Shown here: in pieces, positions 1-12,400 of the stretch
Layout of the letters: the number at the start of each line of letters is the position of its first letter
Numbering within the stretch: the stretch's first letter is position 1
Source: Oxyruncus cristatus
Lineage: Eukaryota; Chordata; Aves; Passeriformes; Cotingidae
DNA length: 64,000 bases
Assembly: GCA_013399855.1 (NCBI GenBank)
Contig: VXAY01002459.1
Span: 30,237 to 94,236 of the forward strand
Direction: 5' to 3'
Notes under the pieces: generated by a model
What the model was told of the DNA's origin: nothing
The model's database searches: none
What the model saw: the letters and a program-made list of their open reading frames with translations, nothing else
Position numbers and translations under genes: made by a program

Positions 1-3000
1 CCTGATAAAGTTTACGAAATGCCTATACGTAATTAATTCATTTTTACGAGTGAAAGACAAACATGGGTTAAATAGCTCCTAATGCAGTGGAAACCAAGTC
101 TAGGATTACTTTAACAGCTGTTAGCTTTGGATACCAACATTTGCTTCAACACAGATTATTCCCTTTATTATTAATGCTATAGCCTTTATGAATTAAAAGA
201 ATAATGATCATCTATATTGCCTTCAGGTTAGCTGTGAGCCCAGAGATTAGACGAAATTATAGAGAGGGAAGGAGACAGGAAAAAAGAAAAAATCAGATCA
301 AGTGGTGGGCTACGTTAACAAGCACTTCTTATTGCAATTGCAGTTTATCTGACTACATGACAAGGGGAGCAGGCTTACTTAAAAAACAGTTTGAGGTTAT
401 AGATCTTCTGTGGTTCTTTGTCTCTACTAAAAAGAAAAAATATTGCACAACCTATTTTTAAACAAACTATTTTTCAACAGTTGGTGAGCAAGTGTGTGTT
501 AATTTGCATGACCTATTATCTCCAGCATTTATTTGTTTGTGTTCTTTGCTTTTAGAAGAATTGGCATTAATTATAAGTATGGAAGTAATTTGAAATGTCA
601 GTTCAGAATTTTACCGCTTGGAACAGCTCATCCTTCAATAATTAAGTCAATAAAATTAATATAATTTAATTTAAACAGTGAAGCTTCTTTTTAGACCTTA
701 CGGAGTGATTACAATTAGTATTCCATAATTAGTATTTTATTGATGTCCATACACTGGATTGCCAGGCATCATCAAGATACACCAATGATTGGAAGTAATT
801 TGATAAACATTCAAAACTGTTGCATTAATGGCGTGCCTCCCAATTACGCATTGAGTTAATGAATGCATTTAAATGTTATGGAGATGAATTTAAAGGACAG
901 CTCAGCCTTAATTACTATACCATTTCCTCCCTCTTCCCCAACATTCTAATTATAACTTCAGTAGTTATCACCTTTTAGTATACAAATATCAGGCTCTTCT
1001 TTAAATGCAGAACTAGAACATTTATGATATTTTTTAAAAAAAAAAATTAAGTGTGCCAACAGTGCTAAAATAACAAGGAATTATTTTCCCATAAAATAAA
1101 AACTTCTAGAGACTGAGAAATGGTCTTTTACCAGTTCTTCCTCATTCACATTTTATTTTCTCAAAGACTTACAGGCAGGACAGGAAAGAGAGTATAACTA
1201 AGTGAAAGTATCTTATTTTTTCCCCCCAGGTTTAAAATAATATCAAGAAAGAATTGAAGAGTTAGCAACATTATTTACAGGCAGGGTGTTTGAAAGTGTG
1301 TAGAGACAGGTAGGAGAACTCTGCAGCTCTGTTTCAGCATAATTTAATACTATAATGTCAAGGAGATGACACTGAGTACTTTGAAATCCATGGCTTCTGA
1401 AACCCACATGGTTTCACTCTCACATGGAAACGATTTGGCCCTAGAAACACCTGTCACTACCAGTGCTTCTTCAAAAGAGTGTGTCAAGGAGGACAGTAGT
1501 CCTGAACTCAATGAGTCTCCTGAAAATGTGTTCTCTCGTGAGTGCAGGAAAACCCAGGTCTTAAGGAAAAGCAAAGCAAAACTGCTATTTCTAAGGGACA
1601 GAGATGAATCATCAGCTACCAGATGGCTGATTTATGGCTGCAGTTTCTTAACTTTGAGATGTTTGAAGGGACAGCTGATGGAAATGCATGCCAGAAAACA
1701 TTCCTGTAAAGGTTGACTATGCCGTTAGAGCACGCTTTCCAAACTGCAAAACCTACTTGAGTGCAGAAAAGAAGGGAAGAATATGAGGGTTTTGCTATCA
1801 GATATGCTGGAGCCTCAGAAAAGAGATACAGTTTGCACAACCCCCTGCCACATTACAAAACTGGAAGGAACACAAGTGTGTGACACTCAAGGATGTTATG
1901 ACATTACAACCTGCCAAAAATAGTCTGTTGTACTTCTCAATATCTTAATGTTTCTTAGAGCTTTAAAGGTCCTGATGGTCTACAGTAGGCACTGTCTGAA
2001 TGAAAATACAGTAAAAGGAATATTAATTGACATGAGTGGAGCTTAAGATGTATTAATTACTATCCTCTCCAATTCCTGATTCTTCTCTCTCTTCTCCCGT
2101 ATTTAGTTTTTGCTATCTAGTTTCTCACAAAGTTCTCACAGATTTTCAGGGAGTACTTTTGTTTGTTTGTGGGGATTTTGACAATTTTTTTCAATGGATA
2201 TTATTGATAGTGAAAAAAAGCTAATTTTGAGAAGAGAGTGAGTTAGCCGCTCCGCTCTAGGGAAAGAAATCATGGCTAAAGCTAGTGGAGAACCAAGATA
2301 ACACCCCTAAATAAAGATCTAAAATCTTTCTATTCCCACCCTTGCACAGCTAAAGCAGTACTGTCTGTCGCGAGAGACTCTCTCTCCTGTGCTGAAAAGG
2401 CAGCGTCTGGAAGGCAGACGACTGCACAAGTGGTACCAAGAACAGGTTGAGGCAACACCAACTCAGCATCCCACTTGATGTGTCTGCTCCTAAATTATGT
2501 GTGTATCCTCACAGAAGAAACAGGACATGTGTAAGGAGGGTGGTCTGACAGGATGATATATTTATTAGACCACGCAGGCTTCTCACTGTGCTTATGTAAA
2601 TCCCTGTAAATTCTTTGCCTGTTGCATCTCTGACTCTTTTCGGAGTACAGTGGTGAAAGGGCAAATACACGCAGCCTTTATGACAAACATAGTGGGAATT
2701 TCTTCTTGTTCAAACATATTGACATGTGAGAAGACTGTGGGTTGTGTGTTCAGGTCCCTTCCCACCAAACAGTCAGGAAAAGTCTTAGATGTACATCATT
2801 CAGCAGAACTCCAAGAACATTGGGGAAAACAATGGCTGCACTATTCCAACTTGCCTGTATTTATTGAAAAGGTAGGGTAGGAAAACAGACCTAAATGTCG
2901 ATTTTTCTAAATTTAAACAGTGATTAGCATTGTGTTCAAATTCTATTCATGGACTAAGACACAAGCCTCAGTAATGCAACAAGAGGTTCAAAGTGACTTT

Positions 3001-3289
3001 TCCATATCACTTACAAGCATCTCTGCTTTACACTCCTACATGAAAGTGCAATTTGTCTTTCAGCATTTGGAGCTTCCCTTAAGAGCTTAAATTTCAGATC
3101 AAAAAAAGAACATTGCATTTTACTAACTCGGGGCCTACTGAATGTGACAAAATCATGATCCAAATATACTATGAAGGCTCCGAAACCAGAAAATTAATAA
3201 AGTGAGCCCTGATTTTAGAAAGCATATGTGCCTTTGGAGACCTGACTTAAAAGTTTTTTAACTTTTGAGGTGGGAAATAATGCTTTTTC
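1..3289. other. Unique AT-rich non-coding DNA
   Basis: I recognise no gene or known repeat here. The stretch is AT-rich, and from about 590 to 930 it is dense in TAAT/ATTA cores (see findings). A 116-codon open frame begins at 1366 on the plus strand but resembles no family I know. It is treated as a weak exon candidate only. Confidence 0.6.
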
Positions 3290-3312
3290 TTTTTTTTTTT
3301 TTTTTTTTTTTT
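3290..3312. repeat. Poly(T) run
   Basis: An uninterrupted run of about 23 T, preceded by a T-rich stretch with one C. No retrocopy body is recognised beside it. Confidence 0.9.
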
Positions 3313-5444
3313 AAGCAGTACGACATAGGCCAGTGGCAAAAGTGTTCAGTAGAAATTAAATTGCCTAGACTCAGCATAAATGCCAGATGAATGCAGTGGA
3401 ATGATACTGGCTGTTAGGTCAGGATATTTTGTAGAAAAACTTTCATGAAATACGGATTTGGAACACTACATGGGTAAATTACTGTAGTTATGAAGCCCTA
3501 CACATTGAAAATACTTACTTGTTGCCTTAATCTGACCATAATGGCGCTAAAACACCTGAAGCAGGTTGAGAGGAATGTGCTATTTTCTTGGAGTTTCTAA
3601 AGTTTAGGTACTTTATATTAAAGTCAGTTGGCAAATATATCTTTCCGGAGCATCAGGATAATAAAAACTTGGAGTGGCAAAAATGTAGTGTGTCAAAGCT
3701 TTGAGCAAGGCCTTATAAAGGGGAAGAGGTTTTTGTGTCTGTATCTTTAATCACGATGGCTTTTTGCACTTACAAGCACAAGGAATGCATCTGAATGGTC
3801 AGGACACCCTCATATATACAACATGGAATGTTTTCAGGTCCTTAGCATGTTTCTTGAGTTTGTCTTCACCGCTGACTAATCACTTCAGGTGTGGTCCTAT
3901 CACAATGCAAGACTTTCTCACCATGATATCAGCAACATTTTTTCATTTAACTACAAGGATCAACATTCTTGGAGCAGTGTCCTCGATATGGTGTTGCCCA
4001 CTACCAGCACAAGCCATTCTTAACCCCTATTAAACACATATTTGCACATTCTTTTTCATATTGTGCTCATACCAATTATTTTCTTTTTTTTTTTTTTTTA
4101 AATCCCCACAGAATTATCTTCTTCGGAATGAAGACTCTTCTTATGAATCTCTTGTATACCATTCTAATGTGGGGCCTTTAAGTGATCTAATATTTCCATT
4201 AGTTTCAGGTTCATCAATATTCAACAGTTCCACACTTATAGATGTAAACCCCTCCAAAAGAACAAAAAACCCCACCCACAGAATTCAACTCCCCAGTTTG
4301 GGACAAGCTGAGATCTATACCCAAATTCTGTGAAACATTTTGCAAACAGTGAACCACTCCTGGCTGTGTTTTTTTCCTTCTAAACCAGCCTGTGTTTTGG
4401 CTTTAATCCCATGTATAAAATCAAAATGTAACAACAAGCTCCGTGAGCAAAATGTCATTCTGTCTAGCAACTGAAGCTGCAGCACCAAACTGTGCTAACT
4501 AGATCACTGACAGTTCAACACTGTCAATAAATGACAGCACTGGTATGAGTAATGTGTATACTTAAGGCTACATGTAATGGGAATAAAGTGTTCTTCTATT
4601 GTCAAAAGTGTATCATTTCAGAATCTTCATAGTGGAAGCTTGCTCGGTAGCTCAGCAGGCTGACAGACAAGGGAGCTCACAGATAAAGACCAGGGCAATG
4701 ACAGTTATAGCTGCTACATGTTTCTGGAACACCATGACATAACTGCAACCTTATTAGATAAGCAGAGATGAAAGGGAAAAAAAAAAAGAAGAAAAGCCTT
4801 TGAAAGGAATTGCCTCAAGGTCACATGTGGCAGCATGTGTACAGGAGACACTGTAATGCTTGACCTGAATGAGCAAGAATGACAGAGTAAAACCTGCAGG
4901 TGCCAGAGGGTTGATGAACAACCATAATTACAGCAAGTATGGTTTTTGTATCACATCCTCAGCGTTACACCCAACTTAAGAAACAAACAAACACCACCAT
5001 GTGCTCAGAAAAGCCCACCCAGTTATACTAAAGTTATTTTAAAAATCACACAGAGTACCATCACTATACATATTCTGTCATTTGAGTGCTTCTGATGATC
5101 AAATATCAGGCCTGATAATGCAAACTAAAGCTCTGGAAGTCATTCTGTTTCCTTTCACAAACTCCCCACCCTCTCCCTCCCCCAGGCTGTTGAGGACATT
5201 TGCAGCAACACTGAGAGTGACATAATATTGCCACTATACTCTTTGTCCTTTATCCTAGGGGGAGGAGAGCTAGAAGAGACACATCTGGAAGGTGTGACTG
5301 ACGTATTACGATAAAAAAAAAAGTGTAAAAGTGCCTAGGGAAATGTTTAATTTATTTGAACAGCTGTCCTAGTCATGCCTCTTTCATGGCTCCTGATGTA
5401 GCCTTCATGTTGATCTCCCTCATCTTCACTGAGCAAAGCTTTGG
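3313..5444. other. Unique non-coding DNA
   Basis: Nothing recognisable apart from short homopolymers, such as a T run near 4085 and an A run near 4778. Open frames of 70-90 codons around 3764-4333 overlap in different frames and show no domain, so I regard them as chance. Confidence 0.55.
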
Positions 5445-5815
5445 TGCTGTGGTGGGTTGACCTTGGCTGGCTGAATGCCAAACCTCCACCCAGCCACTCT
5501 CACAGTCCCCCTCCTCAACAGGGCAGGAGGGGAACAAAGTAAGCTGGAAGAGCTCATGGACTGAGATAAAGACAGGTAGCACTTACCATTTACCACCACA
5601 GGCAAAACAGGCTGAGCCTGGGGAAAATACTCTTGTTGAATGCCGATTAAAGTATAAAGTTGCATAGCACGAAACAAAAGGGAAAACCTAGAACATTTTA
5701 TGCCCTGCTTTCTAGAATCAACTTCCCTCCTTCATCCCTAATTCCTCTACCTGTTCCTTGAGCAATGCAAGAGCCATGGGAATGCAGACTGGGATCCATG
5801 GGGATCAGATGAGAG
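5445..5815 (-). mobile_element. Degraded ERV LTR fragment, minus strand
   Basis: The left edge begins TGCTGTGGTGGGTTGACC. This is the reverse complement of a common avian LTR 3' end, followed by the CCCCCTCCTC block and a 'gagataaagacagg' segment, the complement of the U5-side 'ctttatctc' of these LTRs. Similarity fades rightward, where only patches such as 'aattcctctacctgttcc' recall the family. A plus-strand CR1 tail abuts the right end. No flanking retroviral genes or target duplication are visible, so this is a truncated solo LTR. The left edge is firm, the right edge approximate. The family assignment is from memory and was not checked by alignment. Confidence 0.55.
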
Positions 5816-5821
5816 GCAATA

Positions 5822-6060
5822 GGTAGAAATTTAGACACAAGAAGTTCCACCTGAACGTGAGGAATAGCTCCTTTACTGTGCAGCGACTGAGCACTGGTAC
5901 AGATCACCCAGAGAGAGTGTGGAGCCTACCTCACTGGAGATATTCCAGAACTGTCTGGACACAATCCTGCACCATGTGCTCTGGGATGACTCTGCTTGAG
6001 CAGGGAGGTTGGACCAGGTTACCCACTGTGGCCCCTTCCAACCTGACCCATTCTGTGTGA
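5822..6060 (+). mobile_element. CR1 LINE 3' fragment
   Basis: This is the 5'-truncated 3' end of a chicken-repeat-1 (CR1) non-LTR retrotransposon in plus orientation. It shows the typical series: 'gagcactgg...cccagagag', 'gtggagcct', 'ctggagatattc', 'ctggacacaatcctg', 'gcagggaggttggacc', then 'ccccttccaacctgaccc' and the terminal ATTCTGTG unit. The reverse transcriptase region is absent. It is a dead copy with no coding capacity, about 240 bp, directly abutting the LTR remnant on its left. Confidence 0.9.
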
Positions 6061-8565
6061 TATGGGATCCTGTCTCTTGTCAATCTACATATTGCATTTG
6101 TCTCTCTTACTACTGGGGGCAATTTTTAGCAAGAAGATACTGAAAAAATACAGTTATGGCTTAAGACCTATACAAGTAGGTCACATTCAATGCTCTTCAT
6201 CTGCATGCCTTTACCTCTGTTATAAAATATTATATATATGCAAATGGTACCAAAAAGGGGCTCCTTATGACATCTTCCTCTAAAATTTCTAAGGCTTTAA
6301 AGCAAAAGTTCTTGTTACTTGAGGGGGGGAAAAATTCTCTCTGATCAACAAAATTACAAAGCAAAAATCCAGGTTAGGTAGTTGGGCAATGACTATTCTC
6401 CTAAGGAATTTAAGCTCTGAGATTTTTAATGTGATTGTACTGGTAACACAAAGGAAAAGAAAGCAAAGCAAGAGAAGAAAATTAAACTGAATTTAGTCCA
6501 CCACAGAACAAACCATTCAGGAATAAAACCATTGGATATGAGGTACTTCTTTGATCTCCTTAGACAAATACTATTTTCTGCTCTCTATTTAGCAACTACC
6601 ACCCTAATTCCCAAAAACAAGGACCAAAGGGAAAAGTAATGAAAAAGGCTTTCTTCCCCCACATCTGAATCATCCCACGTGTACTATTTACTACCTTATG
6701 CTAATCAGGAAGGCACCATTGGATACATCACTTAAAGCCACTATCCTCTAGTGATAGATATAGAAGGTAATGGGCTGAAGAAAAGAGACAGAGGGCAGAA
6801 GCATAGAGCTGAGTTACTGACTTAGATTTAGTAAGTAATACACATGTGGGCATGAGATTCCCTACAAAGATTATTAAGGAAAAATCATGAACCTCAAGCC
6901 TTACAATTTACAAGAACCTGCACAGAAAAAGAAAAAAAAAATATTAGAGAAGTTGAAGGAGAGTAGAGGAAAACAAGTTAAAAAATAATACAGAAGTGCT
7001 AACAATGGAAGTTTGAGGAATCTGCTACTTCTGCTCAAGCAGAATGGATATAGTGTAGCACAAGCTTTGGGAGAAGGCACGTAGAAGGTGTTTTGCGATG
7101 GGTATAAGACTAAGTATGTTGAATGGAGGATGAAAAGAAGCTTTAAGCAAATGCTTTAAGCACTGAATTCAAAGGACAAAAGTAAAGAAATGGGAAAAGT
7201 TATTTTGCAACAAGAGACTGTGTTTTAAAGAAGGGAAACAGACCCTGCTTGTCCAGTCTGCGAGGTAGTCTGAAGTGTTAGTGACTCAAAGAAGCAGCTG
7301 TGTTTAAAGATGATATTTCCAAACCAGATTTCACTACTTTTAACTGTTCTTCAGCACTGACATGCAACAAGCAGAAATACAAGCATACCTGCTGGATAAG
7401 GCTCAAGTGATGTGTTAAGAATTGCTGTCTGTAGAGACTTTCCTGACTAAAGTTTGTATGCTTATATAATAGCATTTCATCATATAATTTTAATAGGGGC
7501 ATGAATTAGTTCTACTATGCTTGTCTTTAACATTCTTTCCAGAAAGAACTTTTTATTCTGAAAGAAAAGTAAAACGCATGCTATTAAGTATCTGCTAGGA
7601 AAGTGATATCTTCACAATGTCAATTTTAAGTAAGAGAATTTCTCTCTGTCTTAAATGTAGAAGGAACCACAATCTCTGAACCAAATAGAATGAAAAAAAA
7701 AAATAAAATCTGGCTTGACACATGTGTGGAACAGCTTTTTGCTCTACAAATACACCTGAATAATGAATTCAAACAGCTTTTTATCTTGTTTCAATCAGAA
7801 AGCTGATGTAGACAAAACCCTGCATTTAAATAGCATTATAGCACAGCCATATGCTGACAAACCCCTGCAAATTCAAAAGCAAGAGCATCTTTTAAATTAC
7901 ATATTTAAATTGGAAACCTCTGGCTTTTATGGTTTGCTTTGTTTGTATGCCCCGAGCGTGGCTTTCCTCTTTTGTCCAATTTTAATACATAAATTGTACT
8001 TCACAGAGTCTCAAAAGGTTGTGAAATAGACATTCAGTGGCAGCCATTCTGGCCTCCCTGGATGGCAAGTCAGGTGAATGATTCACAATAGCTGAATTCA
8101 TACTGAGGGTTTTTTAAAAGGTTCACAATTTAACTGGTTAACTTGAGTTTGGCAACATAAGATTTAAACACTTCAGGGCCCTTGAGTATATGTATTTTGA
8201 TAAACTTACCAATTACATAAAAGCATTTACTACTACAGGCAATAGAAGCTCCTATCCTTTATCTAAGTTCTTTCATTTTGTGGATTATAAATCCTGAGAC
8301 CAACTGTTCCAAAAGCAATGTTAAAGTCTTTAATGCTGATCCAGTTACTAGGCACATGTCCTAAACTGATATGCCTAAATATCATAATGAAATTTTAATT
8401 GCAAAGAAAAGGGCATTTCTAAAATGAAACAGTGTTTTTCATTTCTACAACCCCCTAGGGCAATAATTCACGTATAGCCGGTAAAATTCTGCTTGTTGAC
8501 AGTTAACGGCAAAATTCAAGCTGTGTGAAAGAACGTGAAATGCTTCCAGTAGAGAACTGGGTTTA
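6061..8565. other. Unique non-coding DNA
   Basis: No gene or known repeat is recognised. The segment from about 7930 is of more even complexity and is flagged as a possible conserved non-coding element. Confidence 0.55.
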
Positions 8566-8915
8566 GAATCATAGAATGGGCTGGGTTTGAAGGGAACTTA
8601 AGGATCACCTAGTTCCAACCACCTGCCATGAGCAGGGACACCTTGCACTAGACAGGGATGGGACATGCACAGCTTCTCTGAGCAACCTGTTCCTGTGCCT
8701 CACCATCCTCACAGTAAAGAATTTCTTCCATATATCTAACCTAAATTTCCCTTCATTTGTTTGAATCCATTACTCCTTGTCCTATCGCTACAGTTCCTGA
8801 TGAAGAGTCCACCTCCAGTTTCCCTGCAGGCCCCCTTCATATACTGGAAGGTGCTATAAGGTCTCCACACCTCTAACTCTGAAGGTTTAACTCAGCTAAT
8901 TTAGTTCTTCACTCT
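8566..8915 (-). mobile_element. CR1 LINE 3' fragment
   Basis: It begins with the inverted tail 'gaatcatagaatgggctggg'. The complement of the CR1 3' UTR and ORF2 end follows: 'gatcacctagttccaacc', 'cctgccatgagcagggacacc', 'gttcctgtgcctcaccatcc', 'ctccttgtcctatcgctaca' and 'aaggtgctataaggtctcc'. Orientation is therefore minus. The copy is truncated at its 5' side near 8900 and diverged, with no open frame of note. Confidence 0.93.
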
Positions 8916-10021
8916 TTGTAGATCAATATACATTCCTCAACTTCTTGGTTTTACCCTGACATTAAAATTAGTGATAGATACTGCAACTTGCATTCAGCAC
9001 CTCACCCCACTGCCTACAGCAGCCTGTGGACATCATCCCTGAGATAATCTTTGGGAATGTGTCTACTACTTCAGGACTTGTGTGAACAGCAAAACAGAAG
9101 ATAAGTTTTCTGTCTCTGAAAAATTCACATTCTTGCTTTTAAAGATAGGAGGTGCATGCACATGTGGGGAATACATACTAGGTTGTAAGCACATCCTTCC
9201 CAGACAACTCGCCGCTCTAGGAAAAAATAAATACCCTGTCACCTCAGATCCTGTCCATGTGCAATATCACTGTTATGCCTGATGCATATTCTCATCAGAT
9301 GATCTTAAAAGTCGTATAAGCAAGAAAGTTTCAGCAGAACTCCATGGAAGGGGAGAAAAGCACAGCATGTGCTGTGGCAAAATTTTTCTTAGTTGCTCAT
9401 TCACTGGTAGATAGGAGAAAGGTAGTTCTAAATCAGTTTAGAAGTGCTAATAGAGGAATTGTGGGTATCCCACACCACCGCCACTCTACTGAAGAATAAC
9501 ACCTCAGGTCCAAGTTCAGAGGTCAACCTACACACAGAAATTGCAGCTACTGAAGCTCACGGAAGAAAAATAAAGGGGAAATAAAGACTACTGCTTTCAC
9601 CTGACCCTGGAAATCTGATTCTTACTCATACGGGGCTACATGGTGGATTAGAGGCTGCGTGCTCATGTCTTCCTTTTCATATGTACTTGTAGAGATGTGT
9701 TTTCCACACACGTAGTTTCACAAGTTCTTTAAATAAATTTTGAGTGTAACTGCTTGCATAAAGACAGTATCTTAAACTCACATGCATTTTTTTTCTGATG
9801 AAAAAAACAATCCCTGGATATATAGCATAGCGGTGCCACTACTTGTTTTTCCTTCCAATAAACGTGTGCCCACACAAATACATATTTTTAGTTTTAGATT
9901 TAGAATTGGAAACCCATACATTTAAGCCATGTCCTCCTATTGGACAGTTTGATTCACCTTCAAATACCTCATTGCACACTCCAGCTGCAAAGACAGTTCA
10001 TCTAATGAGCTTCAAAAAAAA
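8916..10021. other. Unique non-coding DNA
   Basis: No feature recognised. It ends in an A run that leads into the N gap. Confidence 0.55.
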
Positions 10022-10075
10022 NNNNNNNNNNNNNNNNNNNNNNNNNNNNNNNNNNNNNNNNNNNNNNNNNNNNNN
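10022..10075. other. Assembly gap (54 N)
   Basis: A short N run flanked on both sides by A homopolymer (about 8 A before, about 11 A after). The unresolved sequence is probably a long poly(A) stretch that could not be assembled. Any frame translated across the gap is meaningless. Confidence 0.98.
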
Positions 10076-10589
10076 AAAAAAAAAAATAAAAATCCTTAGC
10101 CTCCGACACTCTCCCTCCCCCCCCCAAACCACAAGCAAGAAACTTACTACTAAAACACAGAAACTAAACTGAGAAAGCCTAACTTCCCATGTTGAAAGTG
10201 CAGGAAACTAAGTTTTCTAGTAATTGTGCTATCTAGTTATTGATTAAACCTATACTCAGGATCCAACACACTTGAATACATAACTAAAAACACAGACTGG
10301 TGTCAGGGATTTGAGGTATGTGGGTTTTGATCTTGTTTTTCCTCAGTGGAGAGTTTGCTTTACTAATGCATGACTAACAATTTAAATGAAAGGAAGACAT
10401 TCTTTAATTCAAACACTTTGGAATTACTCTTGGTGTTTTTTTTTTTTCATTTAGGAATATATTAACAACAACAACAAAAAAAAGGTAGGTTAAAATTTTT
10501 CCTTTCTTAATTCTGCTACTTGTGCCCCCATAATCCTTTTGACACTTGGCCTGTCTACACATCCATCATACATCATGAGACTGGCCACA
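10076..10589. other. Non-coding DNA between gap and LTR
   Basis: A-rich DNA with T and A runs near 10437 and 10478. I see nothing else. The last part may be the host flank of the retroviral 3' LTR that begins at about 10590. Confidence 0.5.
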
Positions 10590-11090
10590 TGTTACGGAAA
10601 TTTTACATGCCAGCCACCAAAACAGGATTCAACTCTAGAACCCTACTGATCCAGGAAGCCAAAAAGAGGTATATTTTTATAAATTTATCTTTATTAATAG
10701 AGCTACAGCTTGAGCTGGGTGCCTCCAGAGAGGGAACCTGAACAAAAAAAAATCCCTGGGCAGTTGTACCACTACAATCCAAGTTTCCTACCCCTCAAGC
10801 AGTAGCTTGGACCAATAGTAGTGTTAAGATCCGGGGTCTTACATACTGTCAGTTTGATTTGCTTGTTGTTTCATTATTGGACAGTTATATTTTTATGCAA
10901 GATACAAGAGGCAGGGGTTCTTTATCCTGTTTCACACCCTCTTAGGCTGGTTTCAGTGGGTTCTGTCATTAGCTCTTCAACATGCTGCAATAAGGTCATT
11001 ATAATTCATGTATCACAACCTGTAGGTTTTGTCTACTAAAGTTAAACTGCAATTGTTAAATTTTAATCGTATAATGGTCCTCTACAGAAC
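10590..11090 (-). mobile_element. 3' LTR of class I ERV, minus strand
   Basis: This lies directly downstream of env on the minus strand, where a 3' LTR belongs. On that strand a TATA-like A/T block sits near 10890. An AATAAA polyadenylation signal at 10690-10695 follows about 200 bases later, and the probable U5 ends in ...ACA at 10590 (TG... on the plus strand). This gives an approximate U3/R/U5 order from right to left. The right (U3) edge is estimated from where env-like similarity stops and could be off by 100 bases. No second copy of this LTR is visible to the right, so a 5' LTR is missing or unrecognisable. Confidence 0.55.
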
Positions 11091-11169
11091 AGTCCTGACT
11101 TTGCTTTTATTAATGTTCATGTTATTTATTATATGGGAGCAGGATATTTGTAGCATCTAAGATTTAAGT

Positions 11170-12400
11170 CCAGTTGAATACACCAAATGTTACAATGTTA
11201 AATACAAACAGTCTTACAAAGATTATTATAAAAATCAATAATCCATAAAGAATTCATTTTGTCCAGGCTCTTAAATCTGATATACAGGAGGTGAGCCAAG
11301 ACCATACATCTTGGAATCCTGCTGAAGTATTATCCAATTGTATTATATGCATTAATTTTACTTGTTACCACAAATTCCAGGCACCCGCCAAAATTCTCCC
11401 ACTCTAGTCAACAAACATGCAACTGGTGGTATTAATAATTGTGCACATTCCCCCTTGCGAGGCTAACAAAGTATCTATGACATTCTATTTCTCAGTAATT
11501 TTGGAGTGTTGTCGAACCTTTTCTTGGAATGTCATAACTTCATCAGCAGTGTCATTGCCTTAAGTTTCTATTGCCACTGAAGTGTTAACAAAGACCTTTT
11601 CTAATTCACTCACTCCCAACCAGATAAGAAGTGGAACGTGATGGGACTTTCTACTAGGGAATTACTACATTTGATCCTATAAGCAAATGTTTGTAACATT
11701 TGGTCCTAATACCATAGCTAAGTTTGAGAACACAAATATAAGAAATTGAAGCTCCTGAGCCATAAGTTCCCAACCAATCTCCTGGTAGAGTTCTGTGAGC
11801 TCTCTTACCACATATCCTATGCCACCCTTTTCCCCCAGGTACAGGACAAGGTGTATGGCTTAATCCCCCAAGTATTTCTGCTATTTTTACTTCTGTTGCT
11901 TAGCTACAACCATTAAGGTTGCTCAGAGTACTAGTATATAGGAGCTTGTGTGGGGCAAGCATGATGTTTTACATGTTGGGTAATTGTTCTTTGCTTCTAG
12001 GAGATTTACCTCCCACTGTTGTGAGTCTGTGTGGTCTTGGTGGAAAGTAGTATTTGTCCATAAAGTAGTCTGTGGCACGTTATTTGGTACAAGGATCCTT
12101 AAAAGAGGAATGCTCAAAGCTAAGTGGCTTGGAAGGTGAGTCTCATATCCAACAGTTAAATTTATTAGGAATTTGGACTACTGTTTGGGATAAGTTACAA
12201 TAAAGATTTTCCCTCCTTGTAACAAGGCTGTACAAATTCAGATACTTTCTCTACCCATGTAAAAAGCATGGCAAAGCTTACTAAATTTACCTGCAGAATT
12301 TTCCTAATTTCCTCAGGTACTAGAAAGTCTCACATCTGAGTATCCCTGGAAAAGAAATAAAGATTAGTTTGTTTTTTTTAAAACAGAGGCCATGGTGGAT
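11170..12400 (-). pseudogene. ERV env remnant (SU C-terminus and TM)
   Basis: This is a decayed retroviral envelope gene on the minus strand, recognised by translation. The SU C-terminal block reads W-x3-CGKRAH-x4-P-x2-W at about 11760-11830, resembling the conserved W-CG-A-LP-W-G pattern of gamma-type SU. The TM ectodomain motif LLASQGGMC lies at 11416-11469. It is followed by six residues and S-C where intact relatives have C-C, so one cysteine of CX6CC is lost. A hydrophobic membrane-spanning stretch lies near 11175-11255. Stop codons interrupt all of these, for example just before and after the CX6C motif. The gene cannot make an envelope protein. The region 11850-12400, presumably the rest of SU, is too diverged to align by eye. 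Confidence 0.75.

Noticed and set aside
4645..4680. A-box-like 'tagctcagcaggctga'
   Set aside because: No matching B box or cloverleaf follows, so it is not a tRNA gene.
9843..10172. 109-codon frame across the N gap
   Set aside because: The frame is continuous only because N positions translate as unknown. It has no support.
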